This document shows positions 22,676 through 30,122 of a stretch of DNA of 34,861 nucleotides, one piece after another. Position 1 is the first letter of the stretch; every line of letters starts with the position of its first letter. Both the position numbers and the translations under genes were made by a program. The notes beneath the pieces are model-generated. The model saw only the letters and a list, made by a program, of their open reading frames with translations, was not told the DNA's origin and did not search any database. The stretch comes from Candidatus Heimdallarchaeota archaeon (lineage in GTDB: Archaea > Asgardarchaeota > Heimdallarchaeia > Heimdallarchaeales > Heimdallarchaeaceae), in the NCBI GenBank assembly GCA_021399345.1, contig JAAFKI010000040.1, positions 1-34,861 on the forward strand, read 5' to 3'.

Positions 22676-24613
22676 TTAGATTACCTCCTTCCTGAATGAA
22701 TTAACAAGATTCACAACCGTTTGTCCTTTAATTGAGTAATTACATTCTTTTAAAACAAGGGCAACAATCTTGGGAAGATATCTTTGTTCATCTTCAGGTG
22801 ATTGTAATTTCTCATCACCAATAAGATTGATTTTTTGTTTAACTATATTTTCTAATTCTTCATCAGAGAATTTTTTGATATTTAATTGTTCGATTATTTC
22901 TTGCTTTGTTATTTTTTTGTTCTTAGCAATAATCGAAACTACTTGGTGCAATTGCTCAGTTATAATGGACTCTTGTGCTAACAACTCTGCAATTCTCTCG
23001 AAATCTTCTTCATCGAGAGTGATGCCTTTTCTTTTATTTTCCCTATAAATCTCAATCAGTAACTTGTAAGATAAATGAGCGTTCAAATTAAGCTCTTCAG
23101 TAAATTTGTAGAACAGATCTAGCTGTTCATCTCGAATGAGAAGGTCTACTTTGTTCTGACTGAAACCATATTTTGAATTTAATTCTTCAAAAACGTCCCA
23201 TGGTCGCTTACCTATATTTCTAGTTATCTCTTCAATCTTATCTAGAGAGATTACAACAGGTGGAGTATCAGTATCTGGGTAGATCCTATCCTTCCCATGA
23301 ATAACTCTTAGAAATTCGGAGTTACCATCTCTAATAAATCTCCTAGTTTCTTGTGGGACTCCATCCAACGCTATCTTGATTCTTTCTATGACTTTCTTTA
23401 GAGCATGCATAGCTTGTTTCTCTGAACCTCTCACAACTATGAAGGCATCATTTTCTTTTGGGTTCAGGATAGAACATATTTTTTGATAAAGTTGATCGTT
23501 AATTTCCAAATTGCTAGAAAAATCAGAGTTTTTTCTAATTGCTCCTTCTTCATTTTCATCGCTATGGTAATGATTCTCCCTGGGAACACCTGTTATCAGC
23601 ATGCTTTTTTCAAAAATTTCCAAACCAAAATCTTTGTTAGGTTGAACTTCTAATCCGAATAATCCTTTCATTTTTGGGCAGATAACTGCAAAATGCTTTA
23701 CTTCAGATTCAAATAGATGAGAAATATCTACATAAGTATGTTCGAGAGCATCTTTAGTTATACCTCGTTTAAGCATTTCATCTTTTATTTCTATCAAAGT
23801 ATACTGTCGTACTACTTCATTGCGACACATTAAATCAAATAAATCTAAATCTTGAACTCCCTTAATCTCGACACGATCTCCACCAGTAATGCTAATATTG
23901 ACATCTTGTCGTGCTGTACCTAAACCTCTTCGTCCAATTTTACTTATTCTCAAAACTCGTCCAATCTGTTTAGCAGTTTCAATTAATTCCTCAGGAGTAT
24001 CAACATCTGTGTATTCAGTAATAATTTCAGTCAAAGGAAGACCTAATCTATCTAGATTAAAGTAGACTGTGCGATTTGAAGTATCTTCCCAATTAACTCT
24101 ACGAGCTGCATCTTCTTCAACATGCAGATTAGTTATTCGCACCTTTTTACCATTTACAGGAACCCAACCATCTCTTGCGGAAATAAAAGTTCTTTGAAAT
24201 CCAGTGGTAATAGAACCATCTAAATACTGTTTTCTATTCACTACAATTTCTTCAGCAAATGATGTACAATGGAAGTATTCGGAGAGAATATAACCCTTTT
24301 CAATAGCTTCCATATCAGGGAAAAATGGAGGGGTTTCATCCATTTCGTAAGTGCAAGTATTTCTTTCATTAGCAAGATAAATCACTTTGTACCCTTTTTC
24401 GAATTCTACAAGCATACCTGGGTCGAAGTCTCCCATCTCGCCAAGAACTGGTCGAAAATATCTATAAAAACTGTATTCCATATTTTCTGGATCTTCCTCA
24501 AGAATAGTGGGACAATTACAAAAAAGTTTACGCTTAGATTTTATTTGATGGTGAACTTCCAAACCCGCATGAAAGCCTAATTTTTTAAAATCTAGATTGT
24601 TTGAGTCTATCAT
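22676..24613 (-). CDS. gatE: Glutamyl-tRNA(Gln) amidotransferase subunit E
   Basis: A 645-residue GatB/GatE-family subunit. The start LGFHAGLEVHHQIKSKRKLF with FCNCP shows the GatB/E cradle, and QDVNISITGGDRVEIKGVQD is the conserved Mg/nucleotide site. The middle region (about 270-410) is the GatE-specific AspRS-like insertion, and the C-terminal 150 residues form the helical and tail domain that contacts tRNA. GatE phosphorylates and then amidates the misacylated glutamate on tRNA(Gln). Its presence implies that the organism lacks, or does not rely on, glutaminyl-tRNA synthetase. A TATA-like AACTTTTTAACGC (24639-24651, minus) is centred 32 bases before the ATG. First gene of the gatED unit. 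Confidence 0.95.
   Translation of the reverse strand: MIDSNNLDFKKLGFHAGLEVHHQIKSKRKLFCNCPTILEEDPENMEYSFYRYFRPVLGEMGDFDPGMLVEFEKGYKVIYLANERNTCTYEMDETPPFFPDMEAIEKGYILSEYFHCTSFAEEIVVNRKQYLDGSITTGFQRTFISARDGWVPVNGKKVRITNLHVEEDAARRVNWEDTSNRTVYFNLDRLGLPLTEIITEYTDVDTPEELIETAKQIGRVLRISKIGRRGLGTARQDVNISITGGDRVEIKGVQDLDLFDLMCRNEVVRQYTLIEIKDEMLKRGITKDALEHTYVDISHLFESEVKHFAVICPKMKGLFGLEVQPNKDFGLEIFEKSMLITGVPRENHYHSDENEEGAIRKNSDFSSNLEINDQLYQKICSILNPKENDAFIVVRGSEKQAMHALKKVIERIKIALDGVPQETRRFIRDGNSEFLRVIHGKDRIYPDTDTPPVVISLDKIEEITRNIGKRPWDVFEELNSKYGFSQNKVDLLIRDEQLDLFYKFTEELNLNAHLSYKLLIEIYRENKRKGITLDEEDFERIAELLAQESIITEQLHQVVSIIAKNKKITKQEIIEQLNIKKFSDEELENIVKQKINLIGDEKLQSPEDEQRYLPKIVALVLKECNYSIKGQTVVNLVNSFRKEVI
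22681..22690 (-). promoter_or_regulatory. Strong Shine-Dalgarno of gatD inside gatE
   Basis: AAGGAGGTAA on the minus strand sits 8 bases (counted from GGAGG) before the gatD ATG and within the last codons of gatE. The gatE stop and gatD start are adjacent, so the two subunits are probably made in a coupled, equimolar way. Confidence 0.75.
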
Positions 24614-24779
24614 TTTGGACTAAAATTAGGAAAATTCAAAGCGTTAAAAAGTTTCTTCAATATGACATGAAACATCAACTTGCTAATCATTGTTTGGAAA
24701 TGAGTGATTCTGCTGTTCAGTGTAGCAATGATTGAAATTAATAGATTTTTATTTCAAAGAACAAGACGGGAAACATCAA

Positions 24780-24792
24780 AATAATTATAAAC
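24780..24792 (+). promoter_or_regulatory. TATA box of the first small-GTPase gene
   Basis: AATAATTATAAAC is centred about 36 bases before the ATG at 24823, giving a leader of about 10 bases. The 209-base divergent spacer back to gatE otherwise shows only the gatE promoter. Confidence 0.45.
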
Positions 24793-24822
24793 AATAAGGT
24801 TATCGAGTCTTTTGAATAGTAA

Positions 24823-25353
24823 ATGTCAAGCTACAAGTATACATTCAAGATTCTTTTACTAGGAGACGGTGCAGTAGGTAAGACTAGTTTAGTCCAGAGA
24901 TTCATTCACAATAAATTTCAAGCAGGATACCTCATGACAATAGGAATGGAACCCTACAGCCGATTTGAGACAATTAAAGATACTCGAATTTGTTTGCAGC
25001 TTTGGGATATTGCTGGACAAGATAGGTTCGCATCAATGCGTCAAATTTTCTTTAAAGGCAGTTTAGGAGCATTAGTAACTTATGATATTACTCGTCGCCA
25101 GTCCTTTGAAAATCTGGATACTTGGATTCGAGAAGCCAGAACAGAGAGTCCTCGAATTATGCTCATGCTTGTAGGTAACAAAAATGATCTTGAAGATTTG
25201 CGAGATGTTTCTACAGAAGAAGGTGAGAAGTACGCAAAAGAATCTGGATGTATCGGCTTTATTGAAACTTCTGCTAAAAACGGAATCAATGTTGAAAATG
25301 CATTTATTGTAATGGGAGAGGAAATTCTTCAGGGAATTGAAACTAGAGATTAA
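24823..25353 (+). CDS. Ras/Rab-like small GTPase
   Basis: A 176-residue small GTPase with all five nucleotide motifs: G1 GDGAVGKT (14-21), switch I Thr39 in MTIGME, G3 DIAGQ (62-66, with the catalytic Gln), G4 NKND (119-122) and G5 TSAK (149-152). The body resembles eukaryotic Rab/Ras proteins more than bacterial GTPases such as MglA. It ends without cysteines, so prenyl anchoring is not expected, and no amphipathic N-terminus is seen. Asgard genomes encode many such proteins, but their partners and roles are unknown. It converges with coaD with 22 bases between stops. Confidence 0.92.
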   Translation: MSSYKYTFKILLLGDGAVGKTSLVQRFIHNKFQAGYLMTIGMEPYSRFETIKDTRICLQLWDIAGQDRFASMRQIFFKGSLGALVTYDITRRQSFENLDTWIREARTESPRIMLMLVGNKNDLEDLRDVSTEEGEKYAKESGCIGFIETSAKNGINVENAFIVMGEEILQGIETRD

Positions 25354-25375
25354 TGATCCCAAAACAAACTCTTTT

Positions 25376-25846
25376 CTAATTCTCTTTAACTTCAGCTAGT
25401 TGTTGTCTTATTCTTCTTGAGCTTATAATTATTCCTTGTTCATCATAAACAAAGGGAATTACCAAAATTAATAATTGATCCATACCACTTAATGGTCTAA
25501 GTTTATTGATATCAATAGCCGTTGGATAGGTTTCTTCTGTTACTACTATTCCTTCAGCATTTTTTGCATTCAATGCGAAACCATATCTATGATCAATTTC
25601 AATAATTTCAAAATCTGTACAACCTCTTTTTTCCAGATATTTCTGTAATTCTCTTTTTCTTATATCAAATGTTTGCATTAAGTTCAAATTTCGATCAGAT
25701 CGTCTAAGACTCTTAGCAAATTGATCATTAGTTAAACCAATGCGGATTAGTTTACCAAAACTTAAAGCAGCTTCTAAAAGTGCTTTGTGCCCCTGATGAA
25801 GATGGTCAAAAGTTCCTCCCATGATGACTTCATCAACCCACGGCAT
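25376..25846 (-). CDS. coaD: Phosphopantetheine adenylyltransferase, archaeal/eukaryotic type
   Basis: A 156-residue HIGH-superfamily enzyme with GGTFDHLHQGH (residues 10-20) and the C-terminal ISSRRIRQQL. These features, with VVTEETYPTAIDIN, match the archaeal PPAT branch that resembles the PPAT domain of eukaryotic CoA synthase rather than bacterial CoaD. It adds AMP from ATP to 4'-phosphopantetheine, giving dephospho-CoA, in the cytosol. A Shine-Dalgarno AAGGTGA (25851-25857) lies 4 bases before the ATG, so it is a leadered message even as a first gene. A TATA-like stretch lies near 25862-25876. Confidence 0.92.
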   Translation of the reverse strand: MPWVDEVIMGGTFDHLHQGHKALLEAALSFGKLIRIGLTNDQFAKSLRRSDRNLNLMQTFDIRKRELQKYLEKRGCTDFEIIEIDHRYGFALNAKNAEGIVVTEETYPTAIDINKLRPLSGMDQLLILVIPFVYDEQGIIISSRRIRQQLAEVKEN

Positions 25847-25925
25847 ATTTTCACCTTAATATTGTATCAATAATAACTCTTCTTTAAATCTTCCTCATTT
25901 ACTACAGAATTAATAAAAAAAAAGC

Positions 25926-26000
25926 TGGTGCCCCGAGCAAGATTCGAACCTGCCTCTATGGAGCCACAATCCACAATACTAGCCGCTATACTATCGGGGC
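25926..26000 (-). tRNA. tRNA-His(GTG)
   Basis: The 75 bases fold into a full cloverleaf. The acceptor GCCCCGA/TCGGGGC pairs at all 7 positions, the D stem is GTAT/GTAT with loop AGCGGCTA, the anticodon stem is GTGGA/TCCAT with loop TTGTGGC (anticodon GTG), and the T stem is GCAGG/CTTGC with loop TTCGAAT. A73 and an encoded CCA (25926-25928) follow. There is no intron. The base before position 1 is T, so G-1 is not encoded. A73 with an added G-1 is the eukaryotic pattern, whereas archaeal tRNA-His usually has C73 opposite G-1. A TATA-like AATTTTTAAAAAC lies about 34 bases upstream. Confidence 0.95.
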
Positions 26001-26066
26001 AATTAATGTCTATTTTACATCTTTGTTTTTAAAAATTGTCGTAGAATACTAAAAGAAGAATAGCTA

Positions 26067-26080
26067 TCCTTTTTTAGTGG
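26067..26080 (+). promoter_or_regulatory. TATA box of the SPOUT-like gene
   Basis: TCCTTTTTTAGTGG is centred 26 bases before the ATG at 26099, suggesting a leaderless transcript. The spacer to the tRNA is about 100 bases and holds both promoters. Confidence 0.4.
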
Positions 26081-26098
26081 CACGATTTTCTCTAAACA

Positions 26099-26578
26099 AT
26101 GAGCTCTGGGAAAATAATTGTTCAATTGCACAATTTCAGTAGCGTTAATTACTGTAGAGAATTCGTCAAAATAGCTTTAGGATTAGGGGCGCGAGATATA
26201 GTCCTTTCTAAGGCATCAGGAACTGCTGCAACAAGTGGAGTTCCAGTTGCACAAAAGCTAGTTCATTCAAAAAAAGCTAATCTTCTATATTTACAAGATA
26301 TTGATGATTCTATTGAACTGTGCCAACCTGATGAGGTTTATCTCTTTATCAAACAACCTTTTTCAAAAGAAATCTTTAATCCAGAAAAAATAGCTGATTC
26401 TTATAATAAAGGAAAAAATATTTTACTAATATTTGGTGGATCTGAACCTGGTTTAACTAAACAAGAGCTAGATAAAGGCATTTCAGTTTACTTTGATAAA
26501 GGAAATGAACTGGGTTGCTTAGGAGAAATAACACTCGCATTGTATCAATTAAGAAAAGAAATAGAAATAGATGAATAG
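26099..26578 (+). CDS. SPOUT-superfamily-like protein (DUF2122/COG4080 type)
   Basis: A 159-residue protein. The C-terminal half reads LLIFGGSEPGL and then LGCLGEITLALYQL, which resembles the trefoil-knot SAM-binding end of SPOUT RNA methyltransferases (GGSEpGl; lG..ialaLy). The N-terminal half, GARDIVLSKASGTAATSGVPVAQKL, fits a small archaeal family that has been labelled both SpoU-like and RecB-like. I prefer the SPOUT reading because no RecB motif is visible. Target RNA and activity are unknown, and it could be an inactive relative. Its position next to tRNA-His is suggestive only. Confidence 0.55.
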   Translation: MSSGKIIVQLHNFSSVNYCREFVKIALGLGARDIVLSKASGTAATSGVPVAQKLVHSKKANLLYLQDIDDSIELCQPDEVYLFIKQPFSKEIFNPEKIADSYNKGKNILLIFGGSEPGLTKQELDKGISVYFDKGNELGCLGEITLALYQLRKEIEIDE

Positions 26579-26604
26579 CTAAATCGTTACACTAAGCTAG
26601 GTCC

Positions 26605-26611
26605 TTTTTTT
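26605..26611 (+). terminator. Oligo-T after the SPOUT-like gene
   Basis: Seven T lie about 27 bases after the stop and before the end of the convergent solute-binding protein gene. No stem is evident. Confidence 0.35.
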
Positions 26612-26633
26612 ACAATATGGATATCATTATTCT

Positions 26634-28451
26634 CTAACGATTTTTACTATTCTTTCTCCTTCTTATTAGTAGTATAGAACATAAACCTACAACAGTTATT
26701 AAGAAAATATTTATGTTGCTGAATTCTCTTATTGTGATAACATATCCGGCTAGTTCCATAAATAATCTTGCCATATCTATATCATAAGGATAAGGCTGAA
26801 GACTATCAAGAAATCCAACTATTGCTTCAGAAACAGGAAGGATTCCTGGATCATAACTATAGTTATATTGAGATTGAGATGTAGCATTAGCGGCTATATA
26901 ATCTCGTGGGATTGAACAACTTATTGCTTTTCTAATATTTCTAGCTGCTCCAGCTAATCCAATTGGCGTCAACTCTCCTGTTCCAATTATTGGGTGTTTC
27001 ATATTGATAGCTAATTGTTGATGACTCGTAGATTTTGCTTTTGCACCAATAATTCCAGAAATATCTTCAAAAATACTTAAGGGGGAATAGTAGTAACGGT
27101 CCATTATATCAGCTTCTCCAGTTAACAATTCCTCAAATGCAGCCTCTTTTGTAGGAATATGTTTGAAATTTAACTCGGAGAGTTTTGCAGGACTTCCACC
27201 TGAAGCTATTAGATTTACCCAGTACGGTTGTGTTTTTAGGTTTACGATATTTAGTGTAGGATTATATTTGTCTACAACAAATGGTCCGCAGGATTTGACA
27301 AGAGACCAACCTACGTTACCTGTGCCTGGGGTTTCCCAGAAGATATTATAACCATAGGTTGAGATAAGAGGTTCAACTTCACTCTTATCTATAATACCAG
27401 CATCAAAAGCATTCATCCAATAGTAATCCATTACTTTCATTTTGAATAATAATTGTCCTCCAGAAACATCTGGTCCAATTATTTCAATTGAATCATTGCT
27501 TTCAAAATAGACAAAAGCAAATTCTCCGTAACGATCTGAATTTACTTCGGGTGTCATATATAATTCATAGCTGTATTTTACATCAGATGGTAATACTGGA
27601 CTTAAATCACTGAATTTAGCATTTGGATCAAGGAAAACTGTAATGTTAATTTCATCGTTGATTATTGGAGAATATGAAATATTTTTTGCAATTTCAGGTT
27701 CAAAAATACGAGAATTTTGAGCTCTTCTTAATAAAGAACCATAAACAGCTTGCGTCCATTGTGCATCAAGGTATGAAAAATAACGGAAGATATTAGTCCC
27801 GTCAAATGTTGTGGGGGAAACAAAAGTAAGATTATGATCATTCGGAACATCCCAAAACTGAGTTTGATCTGAAGCTTGACCGAACAGAGTTGTATCCAAA
27901 CCTACTAGATTTTCATTGAACCCATAGACATATTTTAAGTATACAATTCCTATAGCGGGTAAATCTTCATAAATAATACCTTGTAGTTCTTTCCCTTTTT
28001 CAATTCTAGTAGTGATATTAGCTTCTAAAAGATATTCAGTTAGTTTTTGGTCAAACTGAGTATTGTTATATTGATAGAAATTATCACCATAAGGTACTAT
28101 ATTTTCTGAAGCAAACCAGCCTTCGGGATTCCAATCAAAATGATCATTCCATCCCATAAATAATACATCGTAGCCGCCTTCATCATAAGTTGGTATATAG
28201 TCATAATCAATTAATGGATAACCCCAAGTTCTGGAACCAATCTCACCCCAGCCTGTTATATTATTCACATTAACTTCAACACCTATTTGTTCAAGCTCTT
28301 GGGCTATTAGCTCTGACCATTCAATTCTTTCAGTTGAAGTATTTGGAGTTAGGAAAGAAAGAGAGAAAAATGGATCTGGATTTTGAGCATTAATTTGAGT
28401 AATAGAAGGTAAGAGAAGAAGAAAGATAAAAATTATAATACTCTTTTTCAT
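26634..28451 (-). CDS. Family 5 solute-binding protein with permuted domain order, membrane anchored
   Basis: A 605-residue surface protein. Order: signal peptide (1-22), a section matching the usual C-terminal part of SBP family 5 (about 28-190: LIAQELEQIGVEVNV, YDVLFMGWNDHFDWNP, RIEKGKELQGIIYEDLPAIGIVYL), then sections matching the usual N-terminal and middle parts (about 207-570: SPTTFDGTNIF, AVYGSLLRR, FEPEIAKNI, PSDVKYSYELY, KSCGPFVVDKYNPTL, AARNIRKAI, MARLFMELAGY), then a membrane segment (577-596) ending in RRRK. In family 5 the order is normally the reverse. Ligands are usually oligopeptides, but no permease or ATPase gene is adjacent. A TATA box lies at 28491-28503. Confidence 0.8.
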   Translation of the reverse strand: MKKSIIIFIFLLLLPSITQINAQNPDPFFSLSFLTPNTSTERIEWSELIAQELEQIGVEVNVNNITGWGEIGSRTWGYPLIDYDYIPTYDEGGYDVLFMGWNDHFDWNPEGWFASENIVPYGDNFYQYNNTQFDQKLTEYLLEANITTRIEKGKELQGIIYEDLPAIGIVYLKYVYGFNENLVGLDTTLFGQASDQTQFWDVPNDHNLTFVSPTTFDGTNIFRYFSYLDAQWTQAVYGSLLRRAQNSRIFEPEIAKNISYSPIINDEINITVFLDPNAKFSDLSPVLPSDVKYSYELYMTPEVNSDRYGEFAFVYFESNDSIEIIGPDVSGGQLLFKMKVMDYYWMNAFDAGIIDKSEVEPLISTYGYNIFWETPGTGNVGWSLVKSCGPFVVDKYNPTLNIVNLKTQPYWVNLIASGGSPAKLSELNFKHIPTKEAAFEELLTGEADIMDRYYYSPLSIFEDISGIIGAKAKSTSHQQLAINMKHPIIGTGELTPIGLAGAARNIRKAISCSIPRDYIAANATSQSQYNYSYDPGILPVSEAIVGFLDSLQPYPYDIDMARLFMELAGYVITIREFSNINIFLITVVGLCSILLIRRRKNSKNR

Positions 28452-28490
28452 TGTTGTTCGCCTTTTAGATTCTTAAAAATGAAACCCTCC

Positions 28491-28503
28491 CTAGATAATA
28501 TAA
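28491..28503 (-). promoter_or_regulatory. TATA box of the solute-binding protein gene
   Basis: On the minus strand CCTTTATATTATC, preceded by purine-rich AAGAAA as a possible BRE, lies about 45 bases before the ATG at 28451, so a leader of about 15-20 bases is expected. The remaining spacer to the GTPase gene (to 28635) shows no gene. Confidence 0.5.
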
Positions 28504-28635
28504 AGGTTTCTTAGATTAGTGATTTTCAAAAATTTATGGATAAACTATAAGAATTAGGTTTTTTTGGAAAATCACTCTTGCTTTGAACCTTATAAAGAAA
28601 GAAGTTCAAACTAATCAAGGTAGTTATTCTGATAA

Positions 28636-29181
28636 CTATACTATATCTTCTTCAGCAACCATAAGTCTGGTTAAGTTGATGAAAGCTTTTTCAGCGTTTG
28701 TTCCATCTTTTGCAGAGGAATACAGATATTCAGAGTTACTAAAATCCTTAGCCAATTGTTTCATGTCATCTTCAGTGACTTTTTGATCTTTTAAATCACA
28801 TTTATTTGCTAGAAAAATGATAGGTTTGTCGCCCACTTCCTTTTTAAAAGATTCAACCCAAGAGGGGAGATTTTTGAAAGATTCATAATTAGAAGCATCA
28901 CAAATAGCCAAAGCACCTTTGCTTCCAAAGAAATATTTACTTCTTATTTGTCTGAAAACTTCTTGACCGCCGATATCCCAGATAGCTAGTGTCACATTGT
29001 AAGAAAGATAATCAACTACTTTTTTCATTATTGTTGTGCCTAAAGTAATCTTGTAAGATGGATCAAACATATTGGATACAAATCTTCTAACCAAGGAGGT
29101 TTTTCCCACTCTTGCGTCACCAATAAGAACTATTTTGTTAGTCAGGTATGTTTTCTTTGACACGTAGCTCACTACTCCCAA
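28636..29181 (-). CDS. Rab/Arf-like small GTPase
   Basis: Up to 181 residues with complete motifs (numbering from the TTG): G1 GDARVGKT (21-28), switch I Thr in TLGTT, G3 DIGGQ (69-73), G4 NKCD (126-129) and G5 SSAK (155-158). The G3 WDIGGQ is Arf-like while the body is Rab-like. G1 has Ala-Arg where Ras has Gly12-Gly13. No C-terminal cysteine for prenylation. No ATG is available: starts are TTG 29181, GTG 29172 or GTG 29163, and a TATA-like CAATTATC (29197-29204) would favour 29172. It follows the MEMO gene on the same strand by 38-56 bases, so co-transcription is likely. Confidence 0.9.
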   Translation of the reverse strand: MGVVSYVSKKTYLTNKIVLIGDARVGKTSLVRRFVSNMFDPSYKITLGTTIMKKVVDYLSYNVTLAIWDIGGQEVFRQIRSKYFFGSKGALAICDASNYESFKNLPSWVESFKKEVGDKPIIFLANKCDLKDQKVTEDDMKQLAKDFSNSEYLYSSAKDGTNAEKAFINLTRLMVAEEDIV

Positions 29182-29219
29182 GAGTCTGTTATTGCTGATA
29201 ATTGTTTCTATGGAGACAG

Positions 29220-30083
29220 CTAGATAATTAACTCATTTTTATAGAAAACAGCTGATCCATATCCCACTACTTGACTCCTATCTCCAGAAACGTCCCCTGA
29301 TGTGGCATAATTAAGTATTCTGCACTTTTCCCTACCAGTTTGTTTAGCTGCTTCGATAGTAGCTGCTATTGGTCCATAACCACACATTGACACATTATCT
29401 TTATATTTTATTTCATACATAGTTTTAGGATCCATTTTTTCAATTGCTTTAAGCACACGTGTGTCTTTCTCCTTAGCTGAATCATGACTTTCAAAATGAG
29501 TGAAATCACTACTAGCTAATACAATTATATTTTCTTTATCAATCATCTTTCCAATGGTTTCACCTAGTAACATACTTGAGTCATAACCTTGGTTCAACAT
29601 TGCAATTGGAACAAGAGCTGGAGGATCATCATATAGAAACTGAATGAAAGGTAATTGAACTTCAATTGAATGTTCTCTACTGTGGGATGAATCACTTTTT
29701 GTGATTAAACTGCATTTGTCAATTAATTTATCAATAAATTCATGATCAATTTTCATTGTCCCTAGAGGGGATTCCCATCCTTCTACTTCTGGAACAGCTA
29801 TTTCAGAACCCATACCAGTGTGATTAGGTCCCAAAATCACAATAGTATCAGGTTTTCTATATTTGCTCAACTCCAGAAAGCTTGAAGCTGCGACTGAACC
29901 GCTATACATATGACCAGCATGTGGAACGAGAAAGAAGGGTGGAGTTTCTTCTGTTTCAATTATTCTTTTAGGAAGTTTTTCTGGCCCTAAGGAATTCATA
30001 AAACAGGCTTCTATTGATTTAATCAATGTATCTGGATTACTTTTATAAAATGAACCAGCATAAATTGCTCTACGTGTCATCAT
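29220..30083 (-). CDS. MEMO1/AmmeMemoRadiSam protein B homologue
   Basis: A 287-residue protein of the Memo family. The N-terminus TRRAIYAGSFYKSNP is characteristic. The metal-site residues correspond to His55 in VPHAGH, His88 in GPNHTG and Cys234 in SMCGYGP, the equivalents of human MEMO1 His49, His81 and Cys244. SSDFTHF is also conserved. The fold is that of class III extradiol dioxygenases, and human MEMO1 binds iron or copper. The archaeal role is unknown. The usual companions, AMMECR1 and a radical-SAM protein, are not in this window; instead a small GTPase gene follows. A TATA-like GATTTTTTATTTCAG (30099-30113, minus) precedes the ATG. Confidence 0.9.
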   Translation of the reverse strand: MMTRRAIYAGSFYKSNPDTLIKSIEACFMNSLGPEKLPKRIIETEETPPFFLVPHAGHMYSGSVAASSFLELSKYRKPDTIVILGPNHTGMGSEIAVPEVEGWESPLGTMKIDHEFIDKLIDKCSLITKSDSSHSREHSIEVQLPFIQFLYDDPPALVPIAMLNQGYDSSMLLGETIGKMIDKENIIVLASSDFTHFESHDSAKEKDTRVLKAIEKMDPKTMYEIKYKDNVSMCGYGPIAATIEAAKQTGREKCRILNYATSGDVSGDRSQVVGYGSAVFYKNELII

Positions 30084-30122
30084 ACTTAGATAATATTCTG
30101 AAATAAAAAATCTATCCCCATT

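Noticed and set aside
24269..24580. Open frame of 103 codons on the plus strand within gatE
   Set aside because: Antisense shadow of gatE, with low-complexity Phe/Lys-rich translation and no promoter or family signal.
26634..28451. Complete ABC transporter locus
   Set aside because: No permease or ATPase gene is present within the window; flanking genes are unrelated.
29220..30083. Complete AmmeMemoRadiSam operon
   Set aside because: Neither an AMMECR1-domain gene nor a radical-SAM gene is in the neighbourhood; only the Memo component is seen.
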